DNA of 64,000 nt, from contig NZ_JAPSLH010000001.1 of assembly GCF_031180965.1 (NCBI RefSeq), forward strand, positions 62,001-126,000, in the 5' to 3' direction. The notes beneath the pieces are model-generated. The model was given only the letters and a program-made list of their open reading frames with translations, had not been told where the DNA came from and made no database searches. Shown here in pieces: positions 1 to 7,671 of this stretch. Each line of letters begins with the position of its first letter. Within the stretch, counting starts at the first letter, position 1. Both the position numbers and the translations under genes were made by a program. This DNA comes from Chelativorans sp. GTDB taxonomy: Bacteria; Pseudomonadota; Alphaproteobacteria; Rhizobiales; Rhizobiaceae.

Positions 1-824
1 AGATCATCGCCTCGGGGCAGGACAAGGCCATCTCGCTTTTGAATTTCGCCGACCGCATCAACCAGCTTCCCCTCGGCGTCATCGGCGTGGCGGTCGGCGT
101 TGTGCTCCTGCCCGAGCTTGCAAGGTCGCTGAAGGCCGGCAATCATGCCGACGCGCAGCATCTGCAGAACCGGTCGCTGGAATTCGCTCTCGGCCTCACT
201 CTCCCGGCGGCGGTCGGGCTGATGGTGATGCCGGGCCCCATCGTCGGCCTTCTCTATGAGCGCGGCGAGTTCACCGCTCTCGATACGAGCATGACGGCGG
301 CGGCGCTCGCCGCGTTCGCCTCCGGCCTGCCGGCCTATGTGCTGATAAAGGTCTTCCAGCCCGGCTTCTTCGCCCGCGAGGACATGAAGTCGCCCATGTG
401 GTTCTCGCTGGTCTCCGTCGCCGCCAATATCGGCCTCAGCCTGGCGCTCTTTCCCGTCTATGGCCATGTGGCCATCGCGCTCGCCACCTCGCTTTCTTCC
501 TGGGCGAACGTCCTTCTGCTCGCCGGCACCTTGTGGCGGCGCAACCATTTCCGCCCCTCGGCGGTGACGGCGCGCCGCATCGCAATGATCGTCCTTGCGA
601 GCGGGGTAATGGGCGCGGTCGCCTTCGGGCTGAACCTGGTCCTGGCGGATCTGATGCAGGCGTCCGTCGCCTGGCGTGCCGCCGGCGTCCTCTTCATCGT
701 CGCCGTCGCGGCCGCCGTCTACCTTGCGCTTGCCCTGGCCACCGGCGGCTTCGACCGGGCCGAGCTCGCCGGGCTTCTGAAGCGCCGGCGCAAGGCACCT
801 GGTCCGCTTCCCGGCAAAGCCTAG
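1..824 (+). CDS. murJ: Lipid II flippase MurJ (C-terminal part, gene starts before window)
   Basis: This is the 3' half of a murJ (mviN) gene; the frame is open from the first bases of the window, so the start lies upstream. MurJ is an inner-membrane protein that flips lipid II to the periplasm for peptidoglycan synthesis. The visible part holds the family-typical stretch NFADRINQLPLGVIGVAVG followed by LLPELAR, then several hydrophobic membrane segments. It ends in a basic tail (LLKRRRKAPG). In many Rhizobiales murJ is followed by trpS and a universal stress gene, as here. The N-terminal helices cannot be judged because they are outside the window. Confidence 0.93.
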   Translation, partial: IIASGQDKAISLLNFADRINQLPLGVIGVAVGVVLLPELARSLKAGNHADAQHLQNRSLEFALGLTLPAAVGLMVMPGPIVGLLYERGEFTALDTSMTAAALAAFASGLPAYVLIKVFQPGFFAREDMKSPMWFSLVSVAANIGLSLALFPVYGHVAIALATSLSSWANVLLLAGTLWRRNHFRPSAVTARRIAMIVLASGVMGAVAFGLNLVLADLMQASVAWRAAGVLFIVAVAAAVYLALALATGGFDRAELAGLLKRRRKAPGPLPGKA

Positions 825-896
825 CTGGGGCTTGATTGCTCCCTCCCGCTCGTCCATAAGCGCGACGCTTTCTCGTCGGGCTTTCAGGGACCTTCC

Positions 897-1964
897 ATGA
901 GTGAATTCAGGCAGCTCATCTTTTCCGGGGTGCAGCCCACGGGCAACCTCCACCTCGGCAACTATCTCGGCGCGCTGCAGCGTTTCGTGGCCCTGCAGGA
1001 TAGCTATGACTGCATCTACTGCGTCGTCGACATGCATTCGCTGACCGCGACCCTGGTGCATGACGACCTGATGGAACAGACGCGCGCCATTGCCGCCGCC
1101 TATCTCGCCTGCGGGCTCGACCCGAAGAAGAACATCATCTTCAACCAGAGCCGGGTGCCTCAGCACGCCGAGCTCGCTTGGATTTTCAACTGCGTCGCCC
1201 GTATCGGCTGGATGAACCGCATGACGCAGTTCAAGGACAAGGCAGGCAAGGACCGCGAGAACGCCTCGCTCGGCCTTCTCGCCTATCCAAGCCTGATGGC
1301 GGCCGACATCCTCGTTTACCGCGCCACCCATGTGCCCGTCGGCGAGGACCAGAAGCAGCATCTGGAGCTGACGCGTGACATCGCCCAGAAGTTCAACAAT
1401 GACTTTTCCGACCGCATCGCCGCCCTCGGGCTCGGGGTGGAGATGATGGTGGGCGAGGAGAAGGTGAACGGCTTCTTCCCGCTGACCGAGCCGCTCATCG
1501 AGGGGCCTGCGCCGCGCGTCATGAGCCTGCGCGACGGGTCGAAGAAGATGTCGAAATCCGACCCCTCCGATCTTTCCCGCATCAATCTTCTCGACGATGC
1601 CGACACGATCGCCCGGAAGATCAAGAAGGCGAAGACCGATCCGGAGCCGCTGCCGGGCGATGTCGAGGGCCTGGAAGGCAGGCCGGAGGCCGACAATCTC
1701 GTCACCATCTATGCCGCTCTCGCCGGCACCACGCGCGAACAGGTGATCGCCGATTTCGGCGGGCGCCAGTTCTCCGATTTCAAGCCGGCGCTCGCCGATC
1801 TCGCCGTGGAGAAGCTTGCGCCCATCGGCGAGGAGATGCGCCGCATCGCCGGAGATCCCGCCTATATAGACGGCGTCCTGCGCGACGGTGGCGAGCGCGC
1901 CGGTGCCATGGCCGAACAGACCATGAAGCAGGTGCATCAGATCGTCGGCCTGCTGGTGAACTGA
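897..1964 (+). CDS. trpS: Tryptophanyl-tRNA synthetase
   Basis: Charges tRNA-Trp with tryptophan in the cytoplasm, using ATP. It is a class I synthetase of 355 residues, normal for the family. The HIGH-type motif is seen as [13 protein letters not shown] near residues 15-27, and the KMSKS loop is exact at residues 217-221 ([10 protein letters not shown]). The ATG lies about 70 bases after murJ, without a clear terminator between, so the two may be cotranscribed. The start is consistent with the family N-terminus, where the beta strand [10 protein letters not shown] begins within ten residues. Confidence 0.97.
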   Translation: MSEFRQLIFSGVQPTGNLHLGNYLGALQRFVALQDSYDCIYCVVDMHSLTATLVHDDLMEQTRAIAAAYLACGLDPKKNIIFNQSRVPQHAELAWIFNCVARIGWMNRMTQFKDKAGKDRENASLGLLAYPSLMAADILVYRATHVPVGEDQKQHLELTRDIAQKFNNDFSDRIAALGLGVEMMVGEEKVNGFFPLTEPLIEGPAPRVMSLRDGSKKMSKSDPSDLSRINLLDDADTIARKIKKAKTDPEPLPGDVEGLEGRPEADNLVTIYAALAGTTREQVIADFGGRQFSDFKPALADLAVEKLAPIGEEMRRIAGDPAYIDGVLRDGGERAGAMAEQTMKQVHQIVGLLVN

Positions 1965-2047
1965 CCGCAGGCTCCAGGCGCGGCTTGCCGCCCGGCGCGG
2001 CGGATGGCAGATTGCGCCATGGCGCGCCCGTGCAGGAAGGGACATGC

Positions 2048-2539
2048 ATGGTTTCCAAACGTCTGATCCGGGAGGCCGGCCACAAGCGCAAATTCCTGGC
2101 GATCGTCGACGACACGCCGGAATGCGACCGCGCCGTCGCCTATGCCTCGCGCCGGGCGAAGTCCACCAATGGCTCCGTCGTCCTGCTCTTCGTCATCGAG
2201 CCCGGCGATTTCCAGCACTGGCTGGGCGTCGAGCAGATCATGCGCGAGGAGGCGATGCAGAACGCGCAGGGCGCGCTCAACGCCCAGGCGACGAAAATCC
2301 GTGAAACGCTCGGCATCGAGCCGGAGCTGGTCGTGCGCGAGGGCAAGACCGTGGACGAGATCCACAGGCTCATCGAGGAGGACCAGGATATCGCCATCCT
2401 GGTGCTGGGCGCCGGCGGCGCCAAGGAAGGGCCGGGGCCGCTTGTCTCCTCCATCGCCGGCAAGGCCGCCGCGTTCCCGATTCCCGTCACCGTCGTGCCG
2501 CACAGCCTGACGGACGAGGAGATAGAAAGCCTGGCATAG
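2048..2539 (+). CDS. Universal stress protein (UspA family)
   Basis: A single-domain Usp protein of 163 residues, cytoplasmic, of the ATP-binding type to judge from the C-terminal motif. The N-terminal strand FLAIVDDTPECDRAV and the C-terminal VLGAGGAKEGPGPL, followed by an IPVTVVPHS ending, match the family fold. The ATG at 2048 was chosen because it follows an AGGAAGGG ribosome site and gives the usual short N-terminus; an upstream in-frame start at 1985 would add 21 unlikely residues. It follows trpS by 83 bases. Its exact stress role cannot be read from sequence. Confidence 0.9.
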   Translation: MVSKRLIREAGHKRKFLAIVDDTPECDRAVAYASRRAKSTNGSVVLLFVIEPGDFQHWLGVEQIMREEAMQNAQGALNAQATKIRETLGIEPELVVREGKTVDEIHRLIEEDQDIAILVLGAGGAKEGPGPLVSSIAGKAAAFPIPVTVVPHSLTDEEIESLA

Positions 2540-2590
2540 GGGCCTCGCCGCCACCATATGCGGCTTGAACAGTCGCCCCGATCGGCCTAT

Positions 2591-2607
2591 TTTAGAACTG
2601 TTCCAAA
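2591..2607 (+). promoter_or_regulatory. Candidate iron control element (Irr box)
   Basis: The 17 bases TTTAGAACTGTTCCAAA form a near-perfect palindrome (TTTAGAA-N3-TTCcAAA). This agrees with the rhizobial iron control element bound by the heme-responsive regulator Irr (TTTAGAA-N3-TTCTAAA) at all but one position. It ends 23 bases before the start of the Fe-S scaffold gene, where binding would block or overlap the promoter. The assignment rests on motif match plus the iron-related function of the downstream gene. Confidence 0.65.
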
Positions 2608-2630
2608 TTACGGCAGTACGGAGATCGCCG

Positions 2631-3200
2631 ATGTTCATCCAGACGGAAGCAACCCCCAATCCCGCGACGCTGAAATTCCTTCCGGGCAGGGTGGTCCTGG
2701 AGGAAGGCACGGCGGATTTCCGCGATTCGGATGCGGCGCGCGCCGCTTCCCCGCTCGCTGGCCGCCTTTTCGAGGTGCCCGGCGTGACCGGCGTCTTCTT
2801 CGGCTTCGATTTCATCACCATCACCAAGGAAGGCGCGGACTGGCAGCACCTGAAGCCGGCCATCCTCGGCACGATCATGGAGCATTTCATGTCGGGCCAG
2901 CCGGTGATGGCGGCAAATGCCGCCGATCGCCCGGCAACCGAAGGCGCCGAGTTCTATGACGAGGCAGACGAGGAGATCGTTGCCACGATCAAGGAGCTTC
3001 TGGAGACCCGCGTGCGCCCGGCGGTGGCCCAGGACGGCGGCGACATCACCTTCCGCGGTTTTGAGAAGGGCACGGTCTTCCTGCACATGAAGGGCGCCTG
3101 CGCCGGCTGCCCGTCCTCCACGGCGACGCTCAAGCACGGCATCCAGAACCTGCTGCACCACTTCGTCCCGGAAGTGCAGCATGTCGAGCAGGTCGCCTGA
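2631..3200 (+). CDS. NfuA/NifU-type iron-sulfur cluster scaffold protein
   Basis: A 189-residue Fe-S carrier or scaffold with an N-terminal Nfu_N domain (MFIQTEATPNPATLKFLPG, residues 1-90) and a C-terminal NifU-like domain (about 112-182). The cluster-ligating CxxC is seen as GACAGCP (Cys157 and Cys160). Such proteins hand assembled [4Fe-4S] clusters to client enzymes. The start at 2631 gives the conserved MFIQTE N-terminus; the longer frame from 2565 would run through the palindrome upstream. The candidate Irr box just upstream suggests control by iron or heme status. A strong terminator follows the stop codon. Confidence 0.95.
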   Translation: MFIQTEATPNPATLKFLPGRVVLEEGTADFRDSDAARAASPLAGRLFEVPGVTGVFFGFDFITITKEGADWQHLKPAILGTIMEHFMSGQPVMAANAADRPATEGAEFYDEADEEIVATIKELLETRVRPAVAQDGGDITFRGFEKGTVFLHMKGACAGCPSSTATLKHGIQNLLHHFVPEVQHVEQVA

Positions 3201-3225
3201 CCGTCGTCCATGTGAGACGGCAAAG

Positions 3226-3251
3226 AAAACCGGGCCGGGAGCCCGGTTTTT
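3226..3251. terminator. Rho-independent terminator after the Fe-S scaffold gene
   Basis: A 10-bp perfect stem (AAAACCGGGC with GCCCGGTTTT) has a five-base loop CGGGA and ends in five T. The stem carries A on one side and T on the other, so it can also end transcription of the converging L,D-transpeptidase gene. Confidence 0.9.
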
Positions 3252-3276
3252 GTTGGGTGGATCACTCGCCGCAGCG

Positions 3277-3900
3277 CTACTGCTTCACGATCACCTTCGC
3301 GCCCACTTTGGTGCGCTCGTAAAGGTCGATGATGTCCTGGTTGAGGAGCCGGATGCAGCCGGACGACACGGCCTTGCCGATCGACCACCATTCCGGCGTT
3401 CCGTGCAGCCGGTATCCCGTATCGCCATTCTTGTTGAAGAGATAGAGCGCGCGCGGGCCGAGTGGGTTCGTCAGCCCGGGCGGCATGCCGCCGCGCCATT
3501 TCGCAAGCTCCGGCTGGCGCTTGATCATCTCCGACGGCGGGGTCCATTTCGGCCATTCGCGCTTCATCGCCACGCGCGCCACGCCCGACCATCCAAACCC
3601 ATCGCGGCCGACCCCGATGCCGTAGCGCATCGCCCTGCCGTCCTCCATCACCAGATAGAGGAATTTTTCCCGCGTATCGACGATGATGGTGCCCGGCTTC
3701 TCCTCGGTCTCCAAGCGGACCACCTGCCGGTGGTATTTGCGCGGCACCTGCGAGATCGGCACGCGGGGCAGCTTGTAGCCCGCATCGGTCACGGCCGCGT
3801 ATTCGGACGTGAAGATGCGGAAGTTGCGGTCGCTGCTGCAGCCGGCAAGCGCCGCCAGGAGCCCGAGAGCGGCGGCGATGAGAAGGTTTTTCGATTTCAT
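3277..3900 (-). CDS. L,D-transpeptidase lipoprotein (ErfK/YbiS/YcfS/YnhG type)
   Basis: A 207-residue YkuD-domain enzyme that forms 3-3 cross-links in peptidoglycan or links proteins to it. The N-terminus is a lipoprotein signal with a lipobox LAGC ending at Cys21. The catalytic motif is seen as YRLHG (His166) and then SSGCIRL (Cys182), with conserved Ser and Arg around it. The start MKSKNLL was chosen because it is the only one that places a proper signal peptide at the N-terminus; the open frame extends 79 codons further upstream. It converges on the Fe-S scaffold gene and diverges from the cueR-like gene. Confidence 0.92.
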   Translation of the reverse strand: MKSKNLLIAAALGLLAALAGCSSDRNFRIFTSEYAAVTDAGYKLPRVPISQVPRKYHRQVVRLETEEKPGTIIVDTREKFLYLVMEDGRAMRYGIGVGRDGFGWSGVARVAMKREWPKWTPPSEMIKRQPELAKWRGGMPPGLTNPLGPRALYLFNKNGDTGYRLHGTPEWWSIGKAVSSGCIRLLNQDIIDLYERTKVGAKVIVKQ

Positions 3901-4087
3901 GAAAGACTGCCCCGATCCCCAGTCGGCGGGATTTACCCTGCCCGATCCCTGCCCCTTTCCCCGGAACGGCGAACTGCCGATATGAGGAAGGCCATTGCTA
4001 GCGCCATCGCTTGGTGCGGCGCTATTGCATTGGGGCAACACTCCACCCCAAATTGAGGGCGGCATCCGGAACCGCGGAGTGAAGAAG

Positions 4088-4477
4088 ATGAATGTGGGCG
4101 ATGTGGCGCGCCGTTCGGGCCTGCCGGCCAAGACCATCCGCTATTACGAGGAGATAGGCCTCGTCAGGCCAGCGCGCGCCGGCAATGGCTATCGTGCCTA
4201 TTCCGACGAGGATGTGCACAGGCTCGCCTTCCTGAAGCGGGCGCGCAGCCTCGGCTTCTCCATCGAGGAGTGCCGTCAGCTGCTGGAGCTGTACCAGGAC
4301 AAGTCGCGCGCCAGCCATGATGTGCAGAAGATCGCCGTCTCTCATGTGAAGGCCATCGAGGAGAAAATCCGCGAGCTTCAGGGCATGCGCTCGACGCTGC
4401 AGAAGCTGGTCGCCGCCTGCCACGGCGACCATCGCCCGGGCTGCCCCATCCTGGAGGACATCGCCGGGCACGGCTGA
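4088..4477 (+). CDS. CueR/HmrR-type MerR-family copper-responsive regulator
   Basis: A 129-residue MerR-family activator. The winged HTH is at residues 1-38 (VGDVARRSGLPAKTIRYYE), followed by the long dimer helix. The effector loop shows Cys111 and Cys119 with seven residues between (CHGDHRPGC), the spacing of the two Cu(I) ligands in CueR, and a Ser at position 76 typical of monovalent-metal sensors. It should twist promoters with long -35/-10 spacing in response to Cu(I). No copper ATPase or oxidase gene is next to it, so its targets must be elsewhere. A GTG three codons upstream (4079) is an alternative start. Confidence 0.87.
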   Translation: MNVGDVARRSGLPAKTIRYYEEIGLVRPARAGNGYRAYSDEDVHRLAFLKRARSLGFSIEECRQLLELYQDKSRASHDVQKIAVSHVKAIEEKIRELQGMRSTLQKLVAACHGDHRPGCPILEDIAGHG

Positions 4478-4527
4478 CGGCGCATATAGGTCTTTTTTCC
4501 TGCCGGCTTTGCTGGCATTGTGCGGCC

Positions 4528-5022
4528 ATGCCGATCGTATCGCCGATTCCCTTCAACCCGCTGGTGGATGGACGCCAGTCCGAGCGCGCGCTGGTCATCC
4601 GCCGCGGCGTCCAGCGCCTCCTGTCGCAGATGGGCGCCGTCGTCCTGCCGGAGCTTTCGCTCGCCACCGGGCGGCGGGCCGATCTTGTCGCGCTTACCGC
4701 CAGGGGCGACATCTGGATCATCGAGATAAAGTCATCGGTCGAGGATTTCCGCGTCGACCGCAAATGGCCGGAATACCGGCTGCATTCGGACCGCTTCTTC
4801 TTCGCCTCCCATCCCGACGTGCCGGAAGAGATCTTTCCGGAGGAATGCGGCTTCATCCTTTCCGACGGCTACGGCGCGGAGATACTGCGCGACGCGCCGG
4901 AACACCGGCTCCCCCCCGCCACGCGCAAGGCGCTGATGCTGCGCTTTGCCCGCGTCGGCGCCGCCCGGCTGACGGCGGCCGAACTCGCCGGCATCAGGAT
5001 ACCCGCTTTGGACGGCGATTGA
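4528..5022 (+). CDS. mmcB: MmcB-family DNA repair protein
   Basis: A 164-residue protein matching the MmcB family (formerly DUF1052), found across alphaproteobacteria and linked in Caulobacter to the SOS response and mitomycin resistance. The core ADLVALTARGDIWIIEIKSS has the nuclease-like D..E-x-K pattern of PD-(D/E)XK folds, followed by FRVDRKWPEYRLHSDRFFFA. The enzyme activity is not proven for the family. I looked for the alphaproteobacterial LexA site GTTC-N7-GTTC just upstream and did not see one, so SOS control here is uncertain. Confidence 0.85.
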   Translation: MPIVSPIPFNPLVDGRQSERALVIRRGVQRLLSQMGAVVLPELSLATGRRADLVALTARGDIWIIEIKSSVEDFRVDRKWPEYRLHSDRFFFASHPDVPEEIFPEECGFILSDGYGAEILRDAPEHRLPPATRKALMLRFARVGAARLTAAELAGIRIPALDGD

Positions 5023-5029
5023 GCCCTCC

Positions 5030-5241
5030 CCCTTGCGGGGCAGGACTATCGCATATGCCGTTTTCCCCACTCCGTCCCGCTTCGCGGGCCACCTCTCCCC
5101 CACTTCGTGGGGTAGAGGAAGGGTGCCGAGCCTTGCGGTCGGCGTTTCCTCTCCCCGGCGAGCGGGGGAGAGGTGGTCGGCGAAGCCGATCGGAGTGGGG
5201 GTCGAACCCCATATATGCGATTGCCCCTGCCTTGCGGGGAC
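5030..5241. repeat. Long palindromic intergenic repeat (RIME-like or MITE-like)
   Basis: Two arms of roughly 95 bases face each other. Both carry the order GCATAT, CCCCACTCCG, a CTTCG-loop hairpin, then CCACCTCTCCCCC. The CTTCG hairpin stem differs between arms but stays paired (CCCG/CGGG in the left arm, ATCGG/CCGAT in the right), which is compensatory change. The flanks of both arms also match (CCCC.TGC..GGGGCA in mirrored order). Such elements are common between genes in Rhizobium relatives. No transposase is present, so any movement would depend on a source elsewhere. Confidence 0.7.
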
Positions 5242-5399
5242 CCGGTGGGAAAACGCAAGTGAGGGGTGCTTTCGGAAAGCCCATCCGTCGCAAGGCGATG
5301 AGGGTGTGGATCGAATCGGCCCCGCCGTCCGGATGCGCAAAAAAAATTTGCAGCAAAAACAAGCTCCTACACGATTTCCGCATTTTTTCGCCGGAAAAT

Positions 5400-5408
5400 T
5401 TATCCACA
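5400..5408 (+). promoter_or_regulatory. Consensus DnaA box beside an AT-rich patch
   Basis: TTATCCACA is an exact match to the DnaA box consensus and follows a 60-base AT-rich stretch (runs of A at 5339-5346 and T near 5384). A weaker inverted box (TGTGGATcg) sits at 5305-5313. Two boxes alone do not make an origin, and the region has no other origin hallmark. It could instead be a DnaA-titrating or regulatory site, or chance. Confidence 0.35.
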
Positions 5409-5449
5409 CCCCCTGCAGCCCTCTTACAATCCGTCCCATCGCTCTTGCG

Positions 5450-5925
5450 GGAACCGGATGCGCACCGGGTGTTCGGGAGAGCGGCGGCAACCTCCCCCTC
5501 CAGGGATCGGTACCTGGAGGCATGATGAGGGCCCGCGACAGGCCGGCGGTGCCGGGATGCAGGGTCAGAGACTGCATCTCGGAAAAACGGGTGCTGGGTG
5601 AGAGCCGGCATCGCGGAAACCGCGGAGAGCCGCTAGGGTTTTTCCTTCGGCCCGGCAAAGACCACCCCCTTCATTGGGTGCAGCCGGGACGGAAGAGAAA
5701 CCCGAGTGACCGGCCAATGTCGGGACAGCGGCCGGCGGGGCGCGTGAGACGCGCCACATAAACTAACAGAGAGGCACGGATCACGCGCCCCGCTTCCCAC
5801 CTTCCTCAATGGCCAGACGGTAAAAAACCGGGCGTGGCAGCGATGACGCGTGCGTTCACCTCCCTTGAGAGGGTCGAAGGTATGAACGAGGCGCCCATCG
5901 AAACGCATCGCTGCCACGAAACCGC
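5450..5925. ncRNA. Candidate structured RNA region of unknown class
   Basis: Several stems are perfect by eye. GATGCAG (5556-5562) pairs with 5572-5578. GGAAAAAC (5581-5588) pairs with 5638-5645 and encloses two smaller hairpins. A 13-bp stem joins 5735-5747 to 5781-5793 and competes with a smaller hairpin at 5739-5755. A rod-like hairpin of 13 bp has arms at 5833-5845 and 5906-5918, with nested stems 853-858/883-888 and 862-865/870-873 (add 5000). The apical part carries CCTCCC, a possible anti-Shine-Dalgarno loop. Strand, ends and function are unknown; one or two separate RNAs are possible. Confidence 0.4.
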
Positions 5926-6128
5926 CCCTTTGCTTCAGCAGGAGAGATTCAGATAGTGACGGTGCCCTTCACCGGCCGTTAAACACTGGGGACAATCACC
6001 TGTTTAGGTGAATCGGTTACGTTTTCACATATAATGTGATGCGGGATCGTGCCCGAAGCTGTGGCAAGTGACCGAAGGGGAGCGCTGCTTTGCGACAAAA
6101 TTCCAAATCGGTGCGGACTAGAAAAAGC

Positions 6129-7484
6129 ATGTCGAAACAGTATTTCGGAACGGACGGGATCCGGGGGCGGGCCAACCGATTTCCCATGACTCCGGAAGTT
6201 GCCATGCGCGTCGGCATGGCGGCCGGGCTTTCCTTCCAGAACGGCAGTCACCGCCATCGCGTGGTGCTGGGCAAGGACACGCGCCTGTCCGGCTATATGA
6301 TCGAAAATGCGATGGTCGCGGGCTTCTGCGCGGCGGGCATGGATGTGTTCCTGCTCGGCCCGATCCCGACGCCCGCCGTCGCCATGCTCGTCCGCTCGTT
6401 GCGCGCCGATATCGGCGTCATGATCTCGGCATCGCATAACCCCTATTACGACAACGGCATCAAGCTGTTCGGGCCGGACGGCTACAAGCTGTCCGACAGC
6501 ATCGAGAGCCGCATCGAGGCGATGCTGGACAAGGATGTCGAGCTGACCCTTGCCGATTCGGACATGCTCGGCCGCGCCAAGCGCGTGGACGGCGTGCACG
6601 ACCGCTACATCGAATTTGCCAAGCGCACCCTGCCGCGCGACATGTCGCTTGCCGGCCTGCGCATCGTCGTCGATTGCGCCAATGGCGCAGCCTACAAGGT
6701 GGCGCCGGCCGCGCTCTGGGAGCTCGGCGCCGAGGTTGTGGCCATCAACGACGATCCCAACGGGTTCAACATCAATCTCGATTGCGGCTCCACCCATCCG
6801 TTGGGCCTTGCCAAGAAGGTGCACGAGGTGCGCGCCGATATCGGCATCGCCCTTGACGGAGATGCCGACCGGGTCGTCATCGTCGACGAGAACGGCACGG
6901 TCATCGACGGCGACCAGATCATGGCGCTCATCGCCCAGTCCTGGCACGAGCGCGAGAAGCTTCATGGCGGCGGCGTGGTGGCTACCGTCATGTCCAATCT
7001 CGGCCTGGAGCGGTTCCTGCGCGACATCGGCCTTTCGCTCCACCGCACCAAGGTCGGCGACCGCTATGTGGTCGAGCATATGCGCGAGCACGGACTCAAT
7101 GTCGGAGGCGAGCAGTCGGGGCATGTCATCCTTTCCGATTTTTCCACCTCCGGCGACGGGCTTGTGACCGCGCTCCAGGTGCTCGCCTGCATCAAACGCC
7201 TGAACAGGCCGGCGAGCGAGGTGTGCCGGAAATTCGAGCCGGTGCCGCAGGTGCTGAAGAATGTGCGTACGAGCGGCGGAAAGCCGCTTGAGAACGCCGC
7301 CGTCAAGGCGGCAATCGCTGATGCCCAGTCGCGGCTTGGAGAGTCGGGCCGCCTGGTGATCCGCCCCTCCGGCACCGAGCCGCTGATCCGCGTCATGGCC
7401 GAGGGCGACGATCCCGATCTCGTCCGCACGGTCGTCGACAACATTGTCGAGGCCATCGCCGACGCGAGGACGGTCGCGGCCTAG
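6129..7484 (+). CDS. glmM: Phosphoglucosamine mutase
   Basis: Converts glucosamine-6-phosphate to glucosamine-1-phosphate, the step that feeds UDP-GlcNAc for peptidoglycan and lipopolysaccharide. It has 451 residues. The phosphoserine loop is [15 protein letters not shown] with Ser102, the metal loop is DGDADR, and the C-terminal phosphate-binding loop is [12 protein letters not shown]. The ATG at 6129 gives the standard [14 protein letters not shown]-terminus; a TTG at 6090 in the same frame would add 13 atypical residues. The ribosome site is weak (GAAAAAG). It stands alone behind the gene-free kilobase and ends before a GC-rich hairpin. Confidence 0.97.
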   Translation: MSKQYFGTDGIRGRANRFPMTPEVAMRVGMAAGLSFQNGSHRHRVVLGKDTRLSGYMIENAMVAGFCAAGMDVFLLGPIPTPAVAMLVRSLRADIGVMISASHNPYYDNGIKLFGPDGYKLSDSIESRIEAMLDKDVELTLADSDMLGRAKRVDGVHDRYIEFAKRTLPRDMSLAGLRIVVDCANGAAYKVAPAALWELGAEVVAINDDPNGFNINLDCGSTHPLGLAKKVHEVRADIGIALDGDADRVVIVDENGTVIDGDQIMALIAQSWHEREKLHGGGVVATVMSNLGLERFLRDIGLSLHRTKVGDRYVVEHMREHGLNVGGEQSGHVILSDFSTSGDGLVTALQVLACIKRLNRPASEVCRKFEPVPQVLKNVRTSGGKPLENAAVKAAIADAQSRLGESGRLVIRPSGTEPLIRVMAEGDDPDLVRTVVDNIVEAIADARTVAA

Positions 7485-7512
7485 ACACCGCTTCCAACAC
7501 GATGGAAGGGCC

Positions 7513-7541
7513 GGCCGGGCACGCCCCGGCCGTCGCCGTTT
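7513..7541 (+). terminator. Probable terminator after glmM
   Basis: GGCCGGG (7513-7519) pairs with CCCGGCC (7525-7531) over a five-base loop, followed by a short T run near 7538. The T tract is weak, so termination may be partial. Confidence 0.5.
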
Positions 7542-7579
7542 TCATGGTTCCGGGAGCGCAGCGGCGCGCCGCGTTAGGG

Positions 7580-7595
7580 TTAAGCGCAACTTAAC
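7580..7595 (+). promoter_or_regulatory. CtrA box upstream of first outer-membrane barrel gene
   Basis: TTAAGCGCAACTTAAC matches the full CtrA site TTAA-N7-TTAA(C) exactly. It lies 77 bases before the ATG, a usual promoter distance. CtrA is the cell-cycle response regulator of alphaproteobacteria and is known to influence outer-membrane protein genes in Brucella. Binding here is inferred from the motif only. Confidence 0.65.
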
Positions 7596-7671
7596 TTTTT
7601 TGCTGCAATCTTCGACAGGATTCAACCGGCCGTAGAGCGATGCGCGCTTGAGCGGCACATGGGGGATGAGA

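Larger units (their letters stand above)
5023..6128. other. Gene-free 1.1-kb region with repeat, AT-rich patch and many hairpins
   Basis: No open frame here has the codon pattern of its neighbours. The region holds, in order, a long imperfect palindromic repeat (about 5030-5241), an AT-rich patch next to a consensus DnaA box (5339-5408), a GC-rich block with several perfectly paired stems (5450-5800), and a separate long hairpin (5833-5918). About 210 bases of likely glmM leader follow. The usual large RNAs (RNase P, tmRNA, SRP RNA) were looked for on both strands and their conserved core motifs were not found. Confidence 0.6.

Noticed and set aside
2565-2630. Longer N-terminus for the Fe-S scaffold protein
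   Set aside because: The 22 extra codons run through the palindromic iron box and lack family similarity; the MFIQTE start is typical.
5305-5408. Chromosome replication origin
   Set aside because: Only one perfect and one poor DnaA box, with no dnaA, repABC or hemE-type neighbours.
5450-5925. RNase P RNA, tmRNA or SRP RNA
   Set aside because: The structure invited this reading, but GAGGAAAGTCC (RNase P), a tag-peptide frame with tRNA-like end (tmRNA) and the GGTCAGGTCCGGAAGG-type loop (SRP) were not found on either strand.
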